From Paraeggerthella hominis (GTDB lineage Bacteria > Actinomycetota > Coriobacteriia > Coriobacteriales > Eggerthellaceae), in contig NZ_JAJNOQ010000002.1 in the NCBI RefSeq assembly GCF_021044775.1, forward strand, positions 248,001 through 312,000: a stretch of DNA of 64,000 nt. Direction: 5' to 3'. A program made the translations under genes and the position numbers. A model generated the notes under the pieces. The model did not search any database, was not told where the DNA came from, and saw only the letters and a list, made by a program, of their open reading frames with translations. The stretch's first letter is position 1, and every line of letters begins with the position of its first letter. Of the stretch, positions 55,710 through 63,633 are shown piece after piece.

Positions 55710-55758
55710 GCGCTGATTGCAGGCGCGTGCACCCGGGTGACGTCCAGGCAATCAGCGC
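55710..55758. repeat. 11-bp inverted repeat with palindromic loop
   Basis: GCGCTGATTGC (55710-55720) and GCAATCAGCGC (55748-55758) flank a loop containing CACCCGGGTG. Its right arm overlaps the start of the 158-bp element by three bases. Confidence 0.8.
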
Positions 55759-55913
55759 CGTTCTGTCAAAACGGACGAGTTTTGCTGGTCCTCAAGCAAG
55801 AATAAATGGTCCTTGCAACTCCGTGACCTGGTGCGATGTAAAACGCGCTTGGGGGAAGGTGTCTTCGAAGGCGGAAAATCGCCGCAAAACTCGCTTGTTT
55901 TGACAGAACGGCG
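55756..55913. mobile_element. 158-bp MITE-like element with 30-bp inverted ends
   Basis: The left end (55756-55785, starting CGCCGTTCTGTCAAAAC) and right end (55884-55913, its reverse complement) match at 27 of 30 positions; the only differences are three adjacent bases. There is no gene inside and no clear target-site duplication. Size and structure fit a MITE or a palindromic repeat unit. Confidence 0.65.
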
Positions 55914-56058
55914 GGAGCGGCGGGTCGCGACGACCGCCGAGTGGGGATGGCGCGCCCTGCGGCCTCGAGTGAGGCATGCGCCTGCGGCCATGGGTTGGGC
56001 GGGCGGCCCTGGACGCGCGCGGCGCGGCGACGATCCGCCGCGCCGACAACGCGGGTTC

Positions 56059-57522
56059 CTACCAGTGGCTTACCACGACGTCGCCGCCCTGGACTATCGC
56101 GTACAGTTCCCCCGCCTTGTCGGGAGGCAGGTTGACGCATCCGTGGCTTCCCAGGCCGTCGGCGTATTTCGTGCCGCCGAAGCCGCTCGTCTGCCATTCC
56201 GCATCATGCAGGCCGATAGCGCCTCCTACGAATGGCATCCAGTACTGAACAGGGGTTTCATAAATCTGGGTGTCGCCGTCGTAGCCCTTCAGCGTAGACG
56301 GGCTTTCCTTGCGGTTCATCCAGTACACGCCGTCGGGGGTGTCGTGCGTCCCGTCGGGAATGCCCGTGATGATATCGGACTCCCAAACAAGAGCACCCGA
56401 CTCATCGTAGAAGCGCGCATGCTGCTCGGACAGGTCGATGTCCAAGTATCGTTTGCCCCAGTCCTGCACGCCGGGGCCCTTGAATGTTTCTCCGTGCGTG
56501 ACCGTAGGTACGGCGATCGCCTGCGTGCTTCCGGTGGAAACGCCTTCCTTCACGGCTGCGAGCAATGCGTCTCGGTCGATTTCCCAACCGTATACGCCGC
56601 CCTTCACGGTGATCTGCTTTCCGTCGGCACGCGTGTACGTGCGCGCGCTGCCAACGGTGTTGTTTGCTTGAACCAGTTGATCAACCCAGCTGCCAAGGGC
56701 GGTTTCGTCCAGTGTGGCTTGGGCCTCGTCGTTCACGGTGATCCACTGAGCAACCAGGTCGGCGTCGACTGTTGCAAGGGGATAGTCGTCCATGGTCAGG
56801 GGGATGTTCGCGGCGATCATTACGTTGGCGGTTTCGATGGCCGACTTCAGGCGCTCGTCGGTTTTCAGGATGGTTGGCTGCTGCAGCTGGTCCGCCGTGA
56901 TGGCGGCGCGGCGATTGAGCGCGGAAAGCGCATCTTCCGCCACTTTGACCACGGCATCTGCATCGAGGGCTGTACCCACCGATTCCGGTTCGATATTGAA
57001 GGTTTTCGTTGCCTTGTCGAACGCGAGCGTCGCGTTTTTCGGCGGCGTGGCGTTTGCATTGACCTGTTCGACGGCGGCTTTCACGGCATCTTCAAGGGCG
57101 GTGCCGCTGGACCCCGCTACCAGTTTGGCGGACTCGTCGTGCTGCGCTCCAATCTGAAACGGCCAGAGCCAGGGATTCACGTCCGACAGCATGTCGTCTA
57201 TGACGGCCGACGTGTTGACGGCCAAGCCAGCTTCGGATGCGGTCAACTTGAGGTCGAGGCCTTGTCCGCTTACGGAAAGCGTATAGTCGTCCAGCTTGTT
57301 TTTTAGGGATTGCTCGGCCTCTGACGAGGACATGAGAGACAGGCTCATGCCTCCTGCCGTCGTGTTTGGCATGAAGCGTCCGGAAAAGTACAGGGCAACG
57401 CTGACGTATACCGCTAACAGCAAGGCCAAAGCGCAGGCCAGCATGATGCCGATGACTTTAAGGGGGTTGGTGCGGCGGTGTTCAACGTGAAAGCCGCGCG
57501 GGGCGTTTTGATACTGGTTCAT
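56059..57522 (-). CDS. L,D-transpeptidase (YkuD) with N-terminal membrane anchor
   Basis: A 487-residue cell-wall enzyme. A membrane helix (about 23-48: IGIMLACALALLLAVYVSVALYF in part) is followed by two PG-binding-4-like domains (about 60-330) and a YkuD catalytic domain (about 355-487). The active-site motif is GLHDAEW...GSHGCVNLP, with the catalytic Cys in SHGCVN. By family it makes 3-3 crosslinks or attaches proteins to peptidoglycan. ATG at 57522 follows AAGGACG. Its promoter lies within the 3' end of the upstream marR gene, 32 or so bases ahead. The function class is sure. Confidence 0.92.
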   Translation of the reverse strand: MNQYQNAPRGFHVEHRRTNPLKVIGIMLACALALLLAVYVSVALYFSGRFMPNTTAGGMSLSLMSSSEAEQSLKNKLDDYTLSVSGQGLDLKLTASEAGLAVNTSAVIDDMLSDVNPWLWPFQIGAQHDESAKLVAGSSGTALEDAVKAAVEQVNANATPPKNATLAFDKATKTFNIEPESVGTALDADAVVKVAEDALSALNRRAAITADQLQQPTILKTDERLKSAIETANVMIAANIPLTMDDYPLATVDADLVAQWITVNDEAQATLDETALGSWVDQLVQANNTVGSARTYTRADGKQITVKGGVYGWEIDRDALLAAVKEGVSTGSTQAIAVPTVTHGETFKGPGVQDWGKRYLDIDLSEQHARFYDESGALVWESDIITGIPDGTHDTPDGVYWMNRKESPSTLKGYDGDTQIYETPVQYWMPFVGGAIGLHDAEWQTSGFGGTKYADGLGSHGCVNLPPDKAGELYAIVQGGDVVVSHW

Positions 57523-58009
57523 GTGCGCGTCCTTGAAAAGGTGGGTTGAAAATATAGTCCAGTATAGGAATAGGGTCCAGCCGGTGCAATCGAACCCGCG
57601 AAAAACCGACAATCGGCAACCCGAAGGTGTCGAGATCTTCCTGGTCAACGCCTTCGACCAGGCGCTTTGCTCGGTCGAACGTGATTGGCTCGGCTGCTTT
57701 CAGCAGCGCGCGCGCTTCGTCGGTGATACTGACCGCATGAGCGCGTCGGTCGTTTTTGTCGCGCGTGCGAACAACAAGACCCTTGCGCTCGAGCAGGTCG
57801 AGGTAGCGCGTGATGGTTGCCTGTTCTTTGCGGGTTCGCTCGGCGAGTGCTTTCTGGGAAAGCTCGCCAGCTCGGTCGAGCTGGTTGAGCAGGTTGAACT
57901 GTCCGGGCGTGATGCCAAGCGGAGCGAGCGCCGTTTCCAGGGACTTATAGATGGAGCGTTGGGCGTCGTACACTTTGAAGCCGATGAGTTGATTGTGCTC
58001 GTTTGCCAT
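57482..58009 (-). CDS. MarR-family transcriptional regulator
   Basis: A 175-residue regulator. The winged helix covers about residues 30-100: GITPGQFNLLNQLDRAGELSQKALAERT, QATITRYLDLLERKGLVVR and the wing DKNDRRAHAVSIT. The C-terminal helix VEGVDQEDLDTF is normal, but some 45 residues follow that do not look MarR-like and overlap the start of the transpeptidase gene by 41 bases; this tail encodes the transpeptidase promoter in its DNA. A lost stop codon or small frameshift is possible. ATG at 58009 follows AAGGAC. It is divergent from the molybdopterin operon; an inverted repeat in between may be its operator. Confidence 0.85.
   Translation of the reverse strand: MANEHNQLIGFKVYDAQRSIYKSLETALAPLGITPGQFNLLNQLDRAGELSQKALAERTRKEQATITRYLDLLERKGLVVRTRDKNDRRAHAVSITDEARALLKAAEPITFDRAKRLVEGVDQEDLDTFGLPIVGFSRVRLHRLDPIPILDYIFNPPFQGRAHEPVSKRPARLSR
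57561..57589 (-). promoter_or_regulatory. Promoter of the L,D-transpeptidase gene inside marR
   Basis: On the minus strand TTGCAC (57589-57584) and TATACT (57566-57561) are 17 bases apart; the transpeptidase ATG follows 38 bases later. Confidence 0.75.
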
Positions 58010-58385
58010 GGATGTCCTTCTTGTGAGCGTATGGCGGCAGGAGAGACTGTGTGCATTGTTATACAGGGTATACATAACCACAAGAGATGATCCTTCGTCA
58101 AGAATCATCTCTCGCGGGGTTGAATTTGTACGCACGTGGGCGGGCGCGTGCTGCCTGGTCGGCCCTCTATACGCTGGCTATTTTATCCTCAAAATAGGAG
58201 AATTTAACTTGTTGAACTAATAATTACAGTAAATATAATTAGGTATGCAAGTAAATAGCGGGGATCGAGGGTTCGGGCTTCGGAAGAAGGCGCCCATGCA
58301 CTGCTTGCTGCGTACCTTGCGCAGGGCGTTCAGAGAAGTCCTTCGGCTCCTGCTAGAAAAGGGAGAAGCGGGAAAAGGAGGAGGA
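58010..58385. promoter_or_regulatory. Divergent marR / molybdopterin-operon promoter region
   Basis: The gap contains TATAC-AGG-GTATA (58060-58072), a likely regulator site ahead of marR, and a longer hairpin AGAGATGAT / ATCATCTCT (58084-58092 / 58104-58112) with paired inner bases. An AT-rich stretch at 58190-58250 probably holds the operon promoter. No gene is evident. Confidence 0.55.
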
Positions 58386-61295
58386 ATGGCACTGAAAATG
58401 AGCCGCCGCGGCTTCGTGAAAGCTTCGGCAGTTGCGACTGCGTCCACGCTTTTGCTTGGGTCGCAAAGCGGCACCGCCCTCGCGGACAGCGCGCAAGGCG
58501 CGTCGGACGCGGCGCGATCCGACGACGTGAAGAAGATCCCCAGCGCCTGCCGGCAGTGTTACGGCCGTTGCGCGCTGTTCGGGCACGTCAAGGATGGCCG
58601 CGTGGTGAAGATCGAGGGAAACCCGGACCTGTTCAGCGAGGGAACGCTGTGCTCGCGCGCCTTCGCGATTCCGCAGGAGCTGTACAATCCGCTGCGCGTG
58701 CGCTATCCGCAGAAGCGCGTCGGCGAGAAGGGTTCCGGCCAATGGAAGCGCATCACCTGGGAAGAGGCGTACCAGGAAGCGGCCGACCGGTTCACCAAGA
58801 TCGGCGAAGAATACGGGTGGCACACCATTGCTCACCAGTACGGCACCGGCCGCGACATGCTGCAGTTCCAGGCCATCAACAAACTGTGGCTTGAGCTGGG
58901 AAGCACGGCTACGTTCGGCGTGGGCAACCTGTGCTGGGTGGGATCGTACTTCACCAGTCAGCGTTTGTACGGCGATGAGACGCAGTACACCGGATGGGAT
59001 GGCAACAACACCAACTGCATCCTTATCTGGTGCCGCCAAGAGCGCAGCCGCGGTTACTACGACTGGCTGACCGTCAAACGTGCTCAGGAGCGCGGCGCGA
59101 AGGTCATCTGCGTGGATCCGCGTTACACCTGCACGGCCAGCAAGGCCGACCTGTGGCTGCCCATCCGTCCCGGCTCCGATATGGCGCTGGTGCTGGCCTT
59201 CATCAACGAGATCATTCACTCGGACAAGTGCGCCACCGATTTCGCGCGCGCGTACACCAATGCACCGTTCTTCATCGACGAAGCGGGCACGGGCTACCAG
59301 CTGCGTCAGTCCATGATTCAGGAAGGCGGCTCCGACGAGCTGTATCCTGCTTGGGACGAGGCGCATGACCAGCTGATCTTCTGGAGCGGCGACTGGCAGA
59401 ACAAGCAGAACCTGGGCGGCCCGAAGGCGTTCCAGTGGCTGGACGCCGAAGGCAACATCGTGCCCGACGCGAAGCCGGCCCTTTCCGGCAGCCGCGAGAT
59501 CAACGGCAAGACCTATCGTACCAGCTGGGACATTCTGGTCGAGCATGTCACGCCGTGGACCGTCGAGCGCGCCGCCGAGTTTTGCGAACTGCCCGAGGAC
59601 AAGATTTGGGAAGCCATCAAGATCTACATCGACGCCAGCCCTGCGGCATGCTTCTGCCGTGGCCAGAAGGTGGAGTTCTCCATCAACACGTCCGGCATCT
59701 CGCAGGCGTTCACCATCATGATGGCGCTGGCCGGCAACTTCGACACGAAGGGCGGCCAGAACATCGGCCGCGAACCTGCCACCGGTTACGACTCGTTCAT
59801 GTTCGACGTGGTTCCCAACAGGGAAGGTCGCATGGGCAAGCGTCGCATGGAAACGGCCAGGAACATCAAGAAGCTGTCCGTGTGCCAGAACACCGGCTAC
59901 CAGCAGATTCTTGTGGCCGACGACGCGACGGGCGAGCTGAAGGAAACCACGCAGAACTCCGGAGGCCAGGTTATTTACGGTCAGCAGGGCGGTTTCGGCG
60001 CGGCCACCACGAAGGCTATGGCCAAGGGCGACCCGTTCCAGATCCATGGGTACTGGCAGCAGACGTCCGAGCCTATCCTGTCCATCGAAAGCGGCCACGA
60101 GATTGTCGAGGGCTTCAAGAACCTGGACTTCTTCGTGAACGTGGACATCTACATGACGCCTTCGGGCGAGCTTGCCGACATCATCTTGCCGGCCGCTCAT
60201 CCCAACGAGGTCGATCGCGTGGAGTGGGCGCACTCCGGCCACGGGTATCCCACCAGCCACACGTACCTCATCCGCCAGCCGTTCCATAAGCCGCTCGGCG
60301 AATGCAAGGACGACATGGACATTTGCTTCGAGTTCGCCAAGTACATGGACGTGGACATGTACTGGAAGGACAAGTACGAGTTCTTCGATTACATGGTGAA
60401 GGGCCCTGAGACGCTGCCTCCGAAACTGAGTTGCGCCAGCTTCGAGGAGTTCCGCGAGCGCATCAGCGTGACCGGCGTCCAGATGACCGACGTGAAGGGC
60501 GCGCCGAAGTACGAAACGGGCTTCATGCGCAAAACGAGCGACTTCCGTCCCGGCTTCAACACTATGTTCCGCGGCAACAAGATGGGGTCGGTGTATCGCT
60601 TCCCCGGCGCGAAGACGCCGGACGGTAAGGTCATCCCGCCGCATCCGCAATCGGATAACGGCAAGATGGAACTGTGGTCGGAGGACCTGCTGCTGTACGG
60701 CAACGGCCCGCTGCCGCTGTACATCGAGCCGCCCATCACGCCGCTGGCTCGACCCGACTTGCTGGACGAGTACCCCTACACCCTGATCACCGGCGGGCGC
60801 AGCCATGCGTTCTTCCATACCGAGTATCGCAACAGCCCGTGGTTGCGCGAGGTCCACATGTTCCCGACGATGGACATCAACCCCGTCACGGCCGCCGAGC
60901 ACGGCATCGAGCAGGACGATTGGGTGTACATCGAAACCTACGTGGACAAGATCAAGCAGCGCGCGAACCTGACCGAGGCCATCAAGCCCGGCACCATCCA
61001 CGTCGAGCATGACTGGTGGTTCCCCGAGCGCGAAGCCACCGACGACCTGCACGGCGCGTACGACTGCAACTGCAACGTGCTGTTCGAGAACAACGGCCCT
61101 TACGATCCGGCCGTGGGCACGGACAACTACGGCGGCCTGTGCAAGGTGTACAAGGCCGAAGACGGCGCTCCTGCGAACATCTGCATGAACGAAGAGGACC
61201 TGAAGATATTCCTGCCGCTTTCCGCCGAAACGCTGGCCTCGGACGACCAGGCGAACGGCGTGGCGCAGGTGACGGTGAAGGGAGGTGCGAAGTAG
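58386..61295 (+). CDS. Molybdopterin oxidoreductase catalytic subunit, Tat-exported (DMSO reductase family)
   Basis: A 969-residue bis-MGD enzyme. A Tat signal (MSRRGFVKAS) is followed by a [4Fe-4S] site, CRQCYGRC (Cys-55, 58, 62) with a fourth Cys near 89. The likely Mo ligand is Cys-183 in GVGNLCWVGS, which points to the Cys-ligated side of the family rather than serine-type DmsA. GGRSHAFFHTEYRN and later blocks form the C-terminal cofactor domain. Substrate is unknown: polysulfide, thiosulfate, an N- or S-oxide, or an aromatic such as a catechol are all possible in this family group. Start ATG (58386) lies close to AAGGAGG. It is first of an operon with an Fe-S subunit, DmsC-like anchor and TorD chaperone. 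Confidence 0.9.
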   Translation: MALKMSRRGFVKASAVATASTLLLGSQSGTALADSAQGASDAARSDDVKKIPSACRQCYGRCALFGHVKDGRVVKIEGNPDLFSEGTLCSRAFAIPQELYNPLRVRYPQKRVGEKGSGQWKRITWEEAYQEAADRFTKIGEEYGWHTIAHQYGTGRDMLQFQAINKLWLELGSTATFGVGNLCWVGSYFTSQRLYGDETQYTGWDGNNTNCILIWCRQERSRGYYDWLTVKRAQERGAKVICVDPRYTCTASKADLWLPIRPGSDMALVLAFINEIIHSDKCATDFARAYTNAPFFIDEAGTGYQLRQSMIQEGGSDELYPAWDEAHDQLIFWSGDWQNKQNLGGPKAFQWLDAEGNIVPDAKPALSGSREINGKTYRTSWDILVEHVTPWTVERAAEFCELPEDKIWEAIKIYIDASPAACFCRGQKVEFSINTSGISQAFTIMMALAGNFDTKGGQNIGREPATGYDSFMFDVVPNREGRMGKRRMETARNIKKLSVCQNTGYQQILVADDATGELKETTQNSGGQVIYGQQGGFGAATTKAMAKGDPFQIHGYWQQTSEPILSIESGHEIVEGFKNLDFFVNVDIYMTPSGELADIILPAAHPNEVDRVEWAHSGHGYPTSHTYLIRQPFHKPLGECKDDMDICFEFAKYMDVDMYWKDKYEFFDYMVKGPETLPPKLSCASFEEFRERISVTGVQMTDVKGAPKYETGFMRKTSDFRPGFNTMFRGNKMGSVYRFPGAKTPDGKVIPPHPQSDNGKMELWSEDLLLYGNGPLPLYIEPPITPLARPDLLDEYPYTLITGGRSHAFFHTEYRNSPWLREVHMFPTMDINPVTAAEHGIEQDDWVYIETYVDKIKQRANLTEAIKPGTIHVEHDWWFPEREATDDLHGAYDCNCNVLFENNGPYDPAVGTDNYGGLCKVYKAEDGAPANICMNEEDLKIFLPLSAETLASDDQANGVAQVTVKGGAK

Positions 61296-61296
61296 C

Positions 61297-61869
61297 ATGA
61301 CCCGCAACATTATTTCCATCGATCTGGACAGCTGCATTGGATGCCATTCGTGTGCGGTTGTCTGCAAGCAGGAAAACGGCGTGGGCCTGGGCACGTACTA
61401 CAACAAGGTGCTGACGGTGGGTCCGTCCGGAACGTACCCTGACCTGGAGATGTACTACCTGCCCGTATCTTGCCAGCATTGCGACAATCCCGAATGCGTC
61501 AGCGTGTGCCCCACCGGCGCAAGCTACAAGCGCGAAGACGGCGTGGTGCTGGTGGACCACAGCAAGTGCATCGGCTGCCAGTATTGCGTCATGGCGTGCC
61601 CGTACGGCGTGCGCGCATACGACGAAGGGCGCGACAAGGGCGTTATCGAGAAGTGCACCATGTGCGCGCACCTGATCGACAAGGGCGAGCAGCCCGCATG
61701 CGTCAAGCATTGCCCCGGCCAGGCTCGTTTGTTCGGCGATTTGGACGATCTCGAGTCCGCGCCGTCCAAGATGCGCGCGTCGAAGAAGACCTACAAGCTG
61801 ACCGACGTAGGGAACCATCCGGGCGTGGACTACGGCTTGGACAAGTTCTCTTGGAAGGGCGGTGAGTAA
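61297..61869 (+). CDS. Four-cluster [4Fe-4S] electron-transfer subunit (DmsB/PsrB-like)
   Basis: A 190-residue ferredoxin subunit. Four cysteine groups are visible: CIGCHSCAVVCKQEN, CQHCDNPECVSVCPTGA, CIGCQYCVMACPYGVR and CTMCAHLID with CVKHCPGQA. This is the standard PsrB/DmsB arrangement, carrying electrons from the membrane subunit to the molybdenum subunit outside the membrane. It has no signal peptide and is presumably co-exported with the catalytic subunit. ATG at 61297 overlaps closely with the previous stop, behind GGGAGG. Confidence 0.95.
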   Translation: MTRNIISIDLDSCIGCHSCAVVCKQENGVGLGTYYNKVLTVGPSGTYPDLEMYYLPVSCQHCDNPECVSVCPTGASYKREDGVVLVDHSKCIGCQYCVMACPYGVRAYDEGRDKGVIEKCTMCAHLIDKGEQPACVKHCPGQARLFGDLDDLESAPSKMRASKKTYKLTDVGNHPGVDYGLDKFSWKGGE

Positions 61870-61871
61870 GC

Positions 61872-62747
61872 ATGGAGATCCAGTGGCCCCTTTTGATCTT
61901 CAGCGTATGCCTGGGCGTTACTTCGGGAGCGTTCGTGTTCCTGGGCGTGGGCGAGCTCAAGGGCAAGTTCAAGGACGTGCGCTTCCTGGGAGCTTTGATC
62001 GCGTTCGTCTGCCTTGCGGTCGGCGGCTGCGTGTCGGTGCTGCACATGGGACATCCCGAGCGTGCGACGCATTTGCTGGGCAACCTGGGATCGGGCTTGT
62101 CCAAGGAGCTGTTCATCGTCGCCATCATGGGCATCGTTTCCTTTGCCTACCTGATTCTGGCGAAGAAGGACTATCCAGGCGCGAGCAAGGCGCTTGGCGT
62201 GGTCGGCGGCGTGTTGGGGTTGGCGCTTCCGGTGGTTGCCGGCATGTCGTACTTGATCGCGGCGCGTCCCGCATGGGGCAGCATCACGCTGCCTCTCATG
62301 TACCTGGGTGCGGGTTTGGGCATGGGCATGCTGCTCATGTGCGGGCTGGTGCTGCTGCGCGGCAATGCCGCTGAAGAAGGCGGATTCGCGCTGCGCTTGG
62401 CTCTGGCGGGCGTGGCCGTCATGGTCATCACGTCGCTGGCGTACGTGATCTGGATTGCCATGGCGCCCTACCAGGCTCCGTCGCGTTCGATCGAGCGCCT
62501 GATCTCGGGCGATCTGGCGTTGCTGTTCTGGGGCGCGGTCGTGGTGATCGGCTTGGTGGTTCCGGCGGTTTTGACGGGCTTGGCCTGCATGAAGGCCACG
62601 AAGGGCGACAAGGGGTTGGGCGCAACCGATCCGAAGAAGCTGGCTTGGTGGCTGCTCGCGGCGTTCGCCTGCTCGGGCATGGGAGCTGTGGCGTTGCGCG
62701 TCATCATGTACGACTTGGGTACTAGCGTGGAGTCGTTCATTTACTGA
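61872..62747 (+). CDS. DmsC-like membrane anchor subunit
   Basis: A 291-residue protein with about eight membrane helices. The segment VLHMGHPERATHLLGNLGSGLSKELF matches the DmsC block (HxGxPxRA...SWLSREI). DmsC-type subunits anchor the complex and oxidise menaquinol. It begins two bases after the Fe-S gene with only a weak ribosome site (GGTGAG), so translation coupling is likely. There is no haem-binding motif. Confidence 0.88.
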   Translation: MEIQWPLLIFSVCLGVTSGAFVFLGVGELKGKFKDVRFLGALIAFVCLAVGGCVSVLHMGHPERATHLLGNLGSGLSKELFIVAIMGIVSFAYLILAKKDYPGASKALGVVGGVLGLALPVVAGMSYLIAARPAWGSITLPLMYLGAGLGMGMLLMCGLVLLRGNAAEEGGFALRLALAGVAVMVITSLAYVIWIAMAPYQAPSRSIERLISGDLALLFWGAVVVIGLVVPAVLTGLACMKATKGDKGLGATDPKKLAWWLLAAFACSGMGAVALRVIMYDLGTSVESFIY

Positions 62748-62763
62748 TGAAGCCGACAAGGCG

Positions 62764-62794
62764 GCCGGAACGACCTGTTCAGGGTCGTTCCGGC
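62764..62794 (+). terminator. Hairpin between the DmsC and TorD genes
   Basis: GCCGGAACGACC and GGTCGTTCCGGC form a 12-bp stem with a seven-base loop. No T-tract, so partial termination or mRNA processing that sets subunit stoichiometry is likely. Confidence 0.6.
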
Positions 62795-62935
62795 GCCCCG
62801 CCTTGGATCGTCGATCGTCCCTCGTGCCGGATCGAGGCCCCCTCCCCCATGCCGCGTTCCGGTACGAAGGACGACCAACGAACGGATGTCGAACCTCCCG
62901 GCGTCATGTCGGGCTGCCTTAGAAGGAGAAGCATC

Positions 62936-63613
62936 ATGAGCGAGAATTTGACCAGCGAGCTCACCGAGAACTTGATCGAGTTTTGCGAGAGCCGCAAAAG
63001 CGTGTACGCATTGCTGTCACGCTGCTACGAGAAGGAGCTGGATGCTGCATTCGCGAGCGATTTTGCCGCAGCTCCGGCGTTGATCTCGGATGACAAAGCG
63101 CTCGCGGAAGGATTCGCTCTTTTGCAGTCCGATCTTTCGAACTGCGGCGAGGATGACCTCGAGCGGTTTGCCGTGTCGTTCAACCGGGTGTTTTTCGGCA
63201 TGGGCCCGCGTACTGCCCAGAAAGCATTCCCGTACGAATCCGTGTACACCAGCTCGTCGGGCCTTATGATGCAGGACGCATACGCCCAGGTGAGAACTTT
63301 GTATCACGCCATGCGCTTTGCGAAAACCCCCGACTTCCCGGAGCCCGAGGACCATCTGGCCGTGGAGTTGGCGTTCATGGCGCGCTTGTGCGACGTGGCG
63401 GTGGATGCTTTGCGAGAGGGTGACGCCGCGGCTGCCGAAACCGCCCTGTCCGCTCAGCTGTCGTTCTTGCGCGACCACCTGTTGAACTGGATAGACCGGT
63501 TCGTCGTCGATGCGAAGAAGGCCGACGACGGCGGGTTCTACGGGGATTTGGCTGCGTTTACGCAGGCGTATTTGGAGGCCGACGTTGATGCGGTGGCGGA
63601 GGTTGTCGAGTAG
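62936..63613 (+). CDS. TorD/DmsD-family chaperone
   Basis: A 225-residue all-helical protein. RKSVYALLSRCYEKELD near the N-terminus, FNRVFFGMGPRTAQKAFPYESVYTS in the middle (the family's P-x-ES-V block) and EPEDHLAVELAFMARLCD (the ED-H-LA-ELxFM block) are diagnostic. It should bind the Tat signal of the catalytic subunit and hold it until the Mo cofactor is loaded. ATG at 62936 follows AAGGAG; in-frame sequence upstream is Pro/Arg-rich and not family-like. Confidence 0.93.
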   Translation: MSENLTSELTENLIEFCESRKSVYALLSRCYEKELDAAFASDFAAAPALISDDKALAEGFALLQSDLSNCGEDDLERFAVSFNRVFFGMGPRTAQKAFPYESVYTSSSGLMMQDAYAQVRTLYHAMRFAKTPDFPEPEDHLAVELAFMARLCDVAVDALREGDAAAAETALSAQLSFLRDHLLNWIDRFVVDAKKADDGGFYGDLAAFTQAYLEADVDAVAEVVE

Positions 63614-63633
63614 AGCGTGCGGAGGCGAGAGGG

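Larger units (their letters stand above)
55421..56058. other. Gene-free gap with several inverted repeats
   Basis: It holds the symporter promoter region, an 11-bp inverted repeat (55710-55720 / 55748-55758), the 158-bp element, and a GC-rich hairpin GGCGCGGCG / CGCCGCGCC (56021-56044) just past the L,D-transpeptidase stop. ACCAGTTCAGCAGC (55623-55636) resembles the motif shared by the origin gaps. I see no convincing gene. Confidence 0.6.

Noticed and set aside
55752..56197. Leftward open frame through the 158-bp element
   Set aside because: It overlaps the transpeptidase end, is Arg/Pro-rich, and the inverted-end structure explains the sequence better.
57480..57500. parS-like TTCAACGTGAAAGC at the transpeptidase start
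   Set aside because: It has an inserted base and disrupted arms, so ParB recognition is unlikely.
58353..61394. Long open frame (1013 codons) antisense to the molybdopterin reductase gene
   Set aside because: It mirrors the real gene in a high-GC region, has no family motifs and no ribosome site; the sense frame has clear cofactor motifs.
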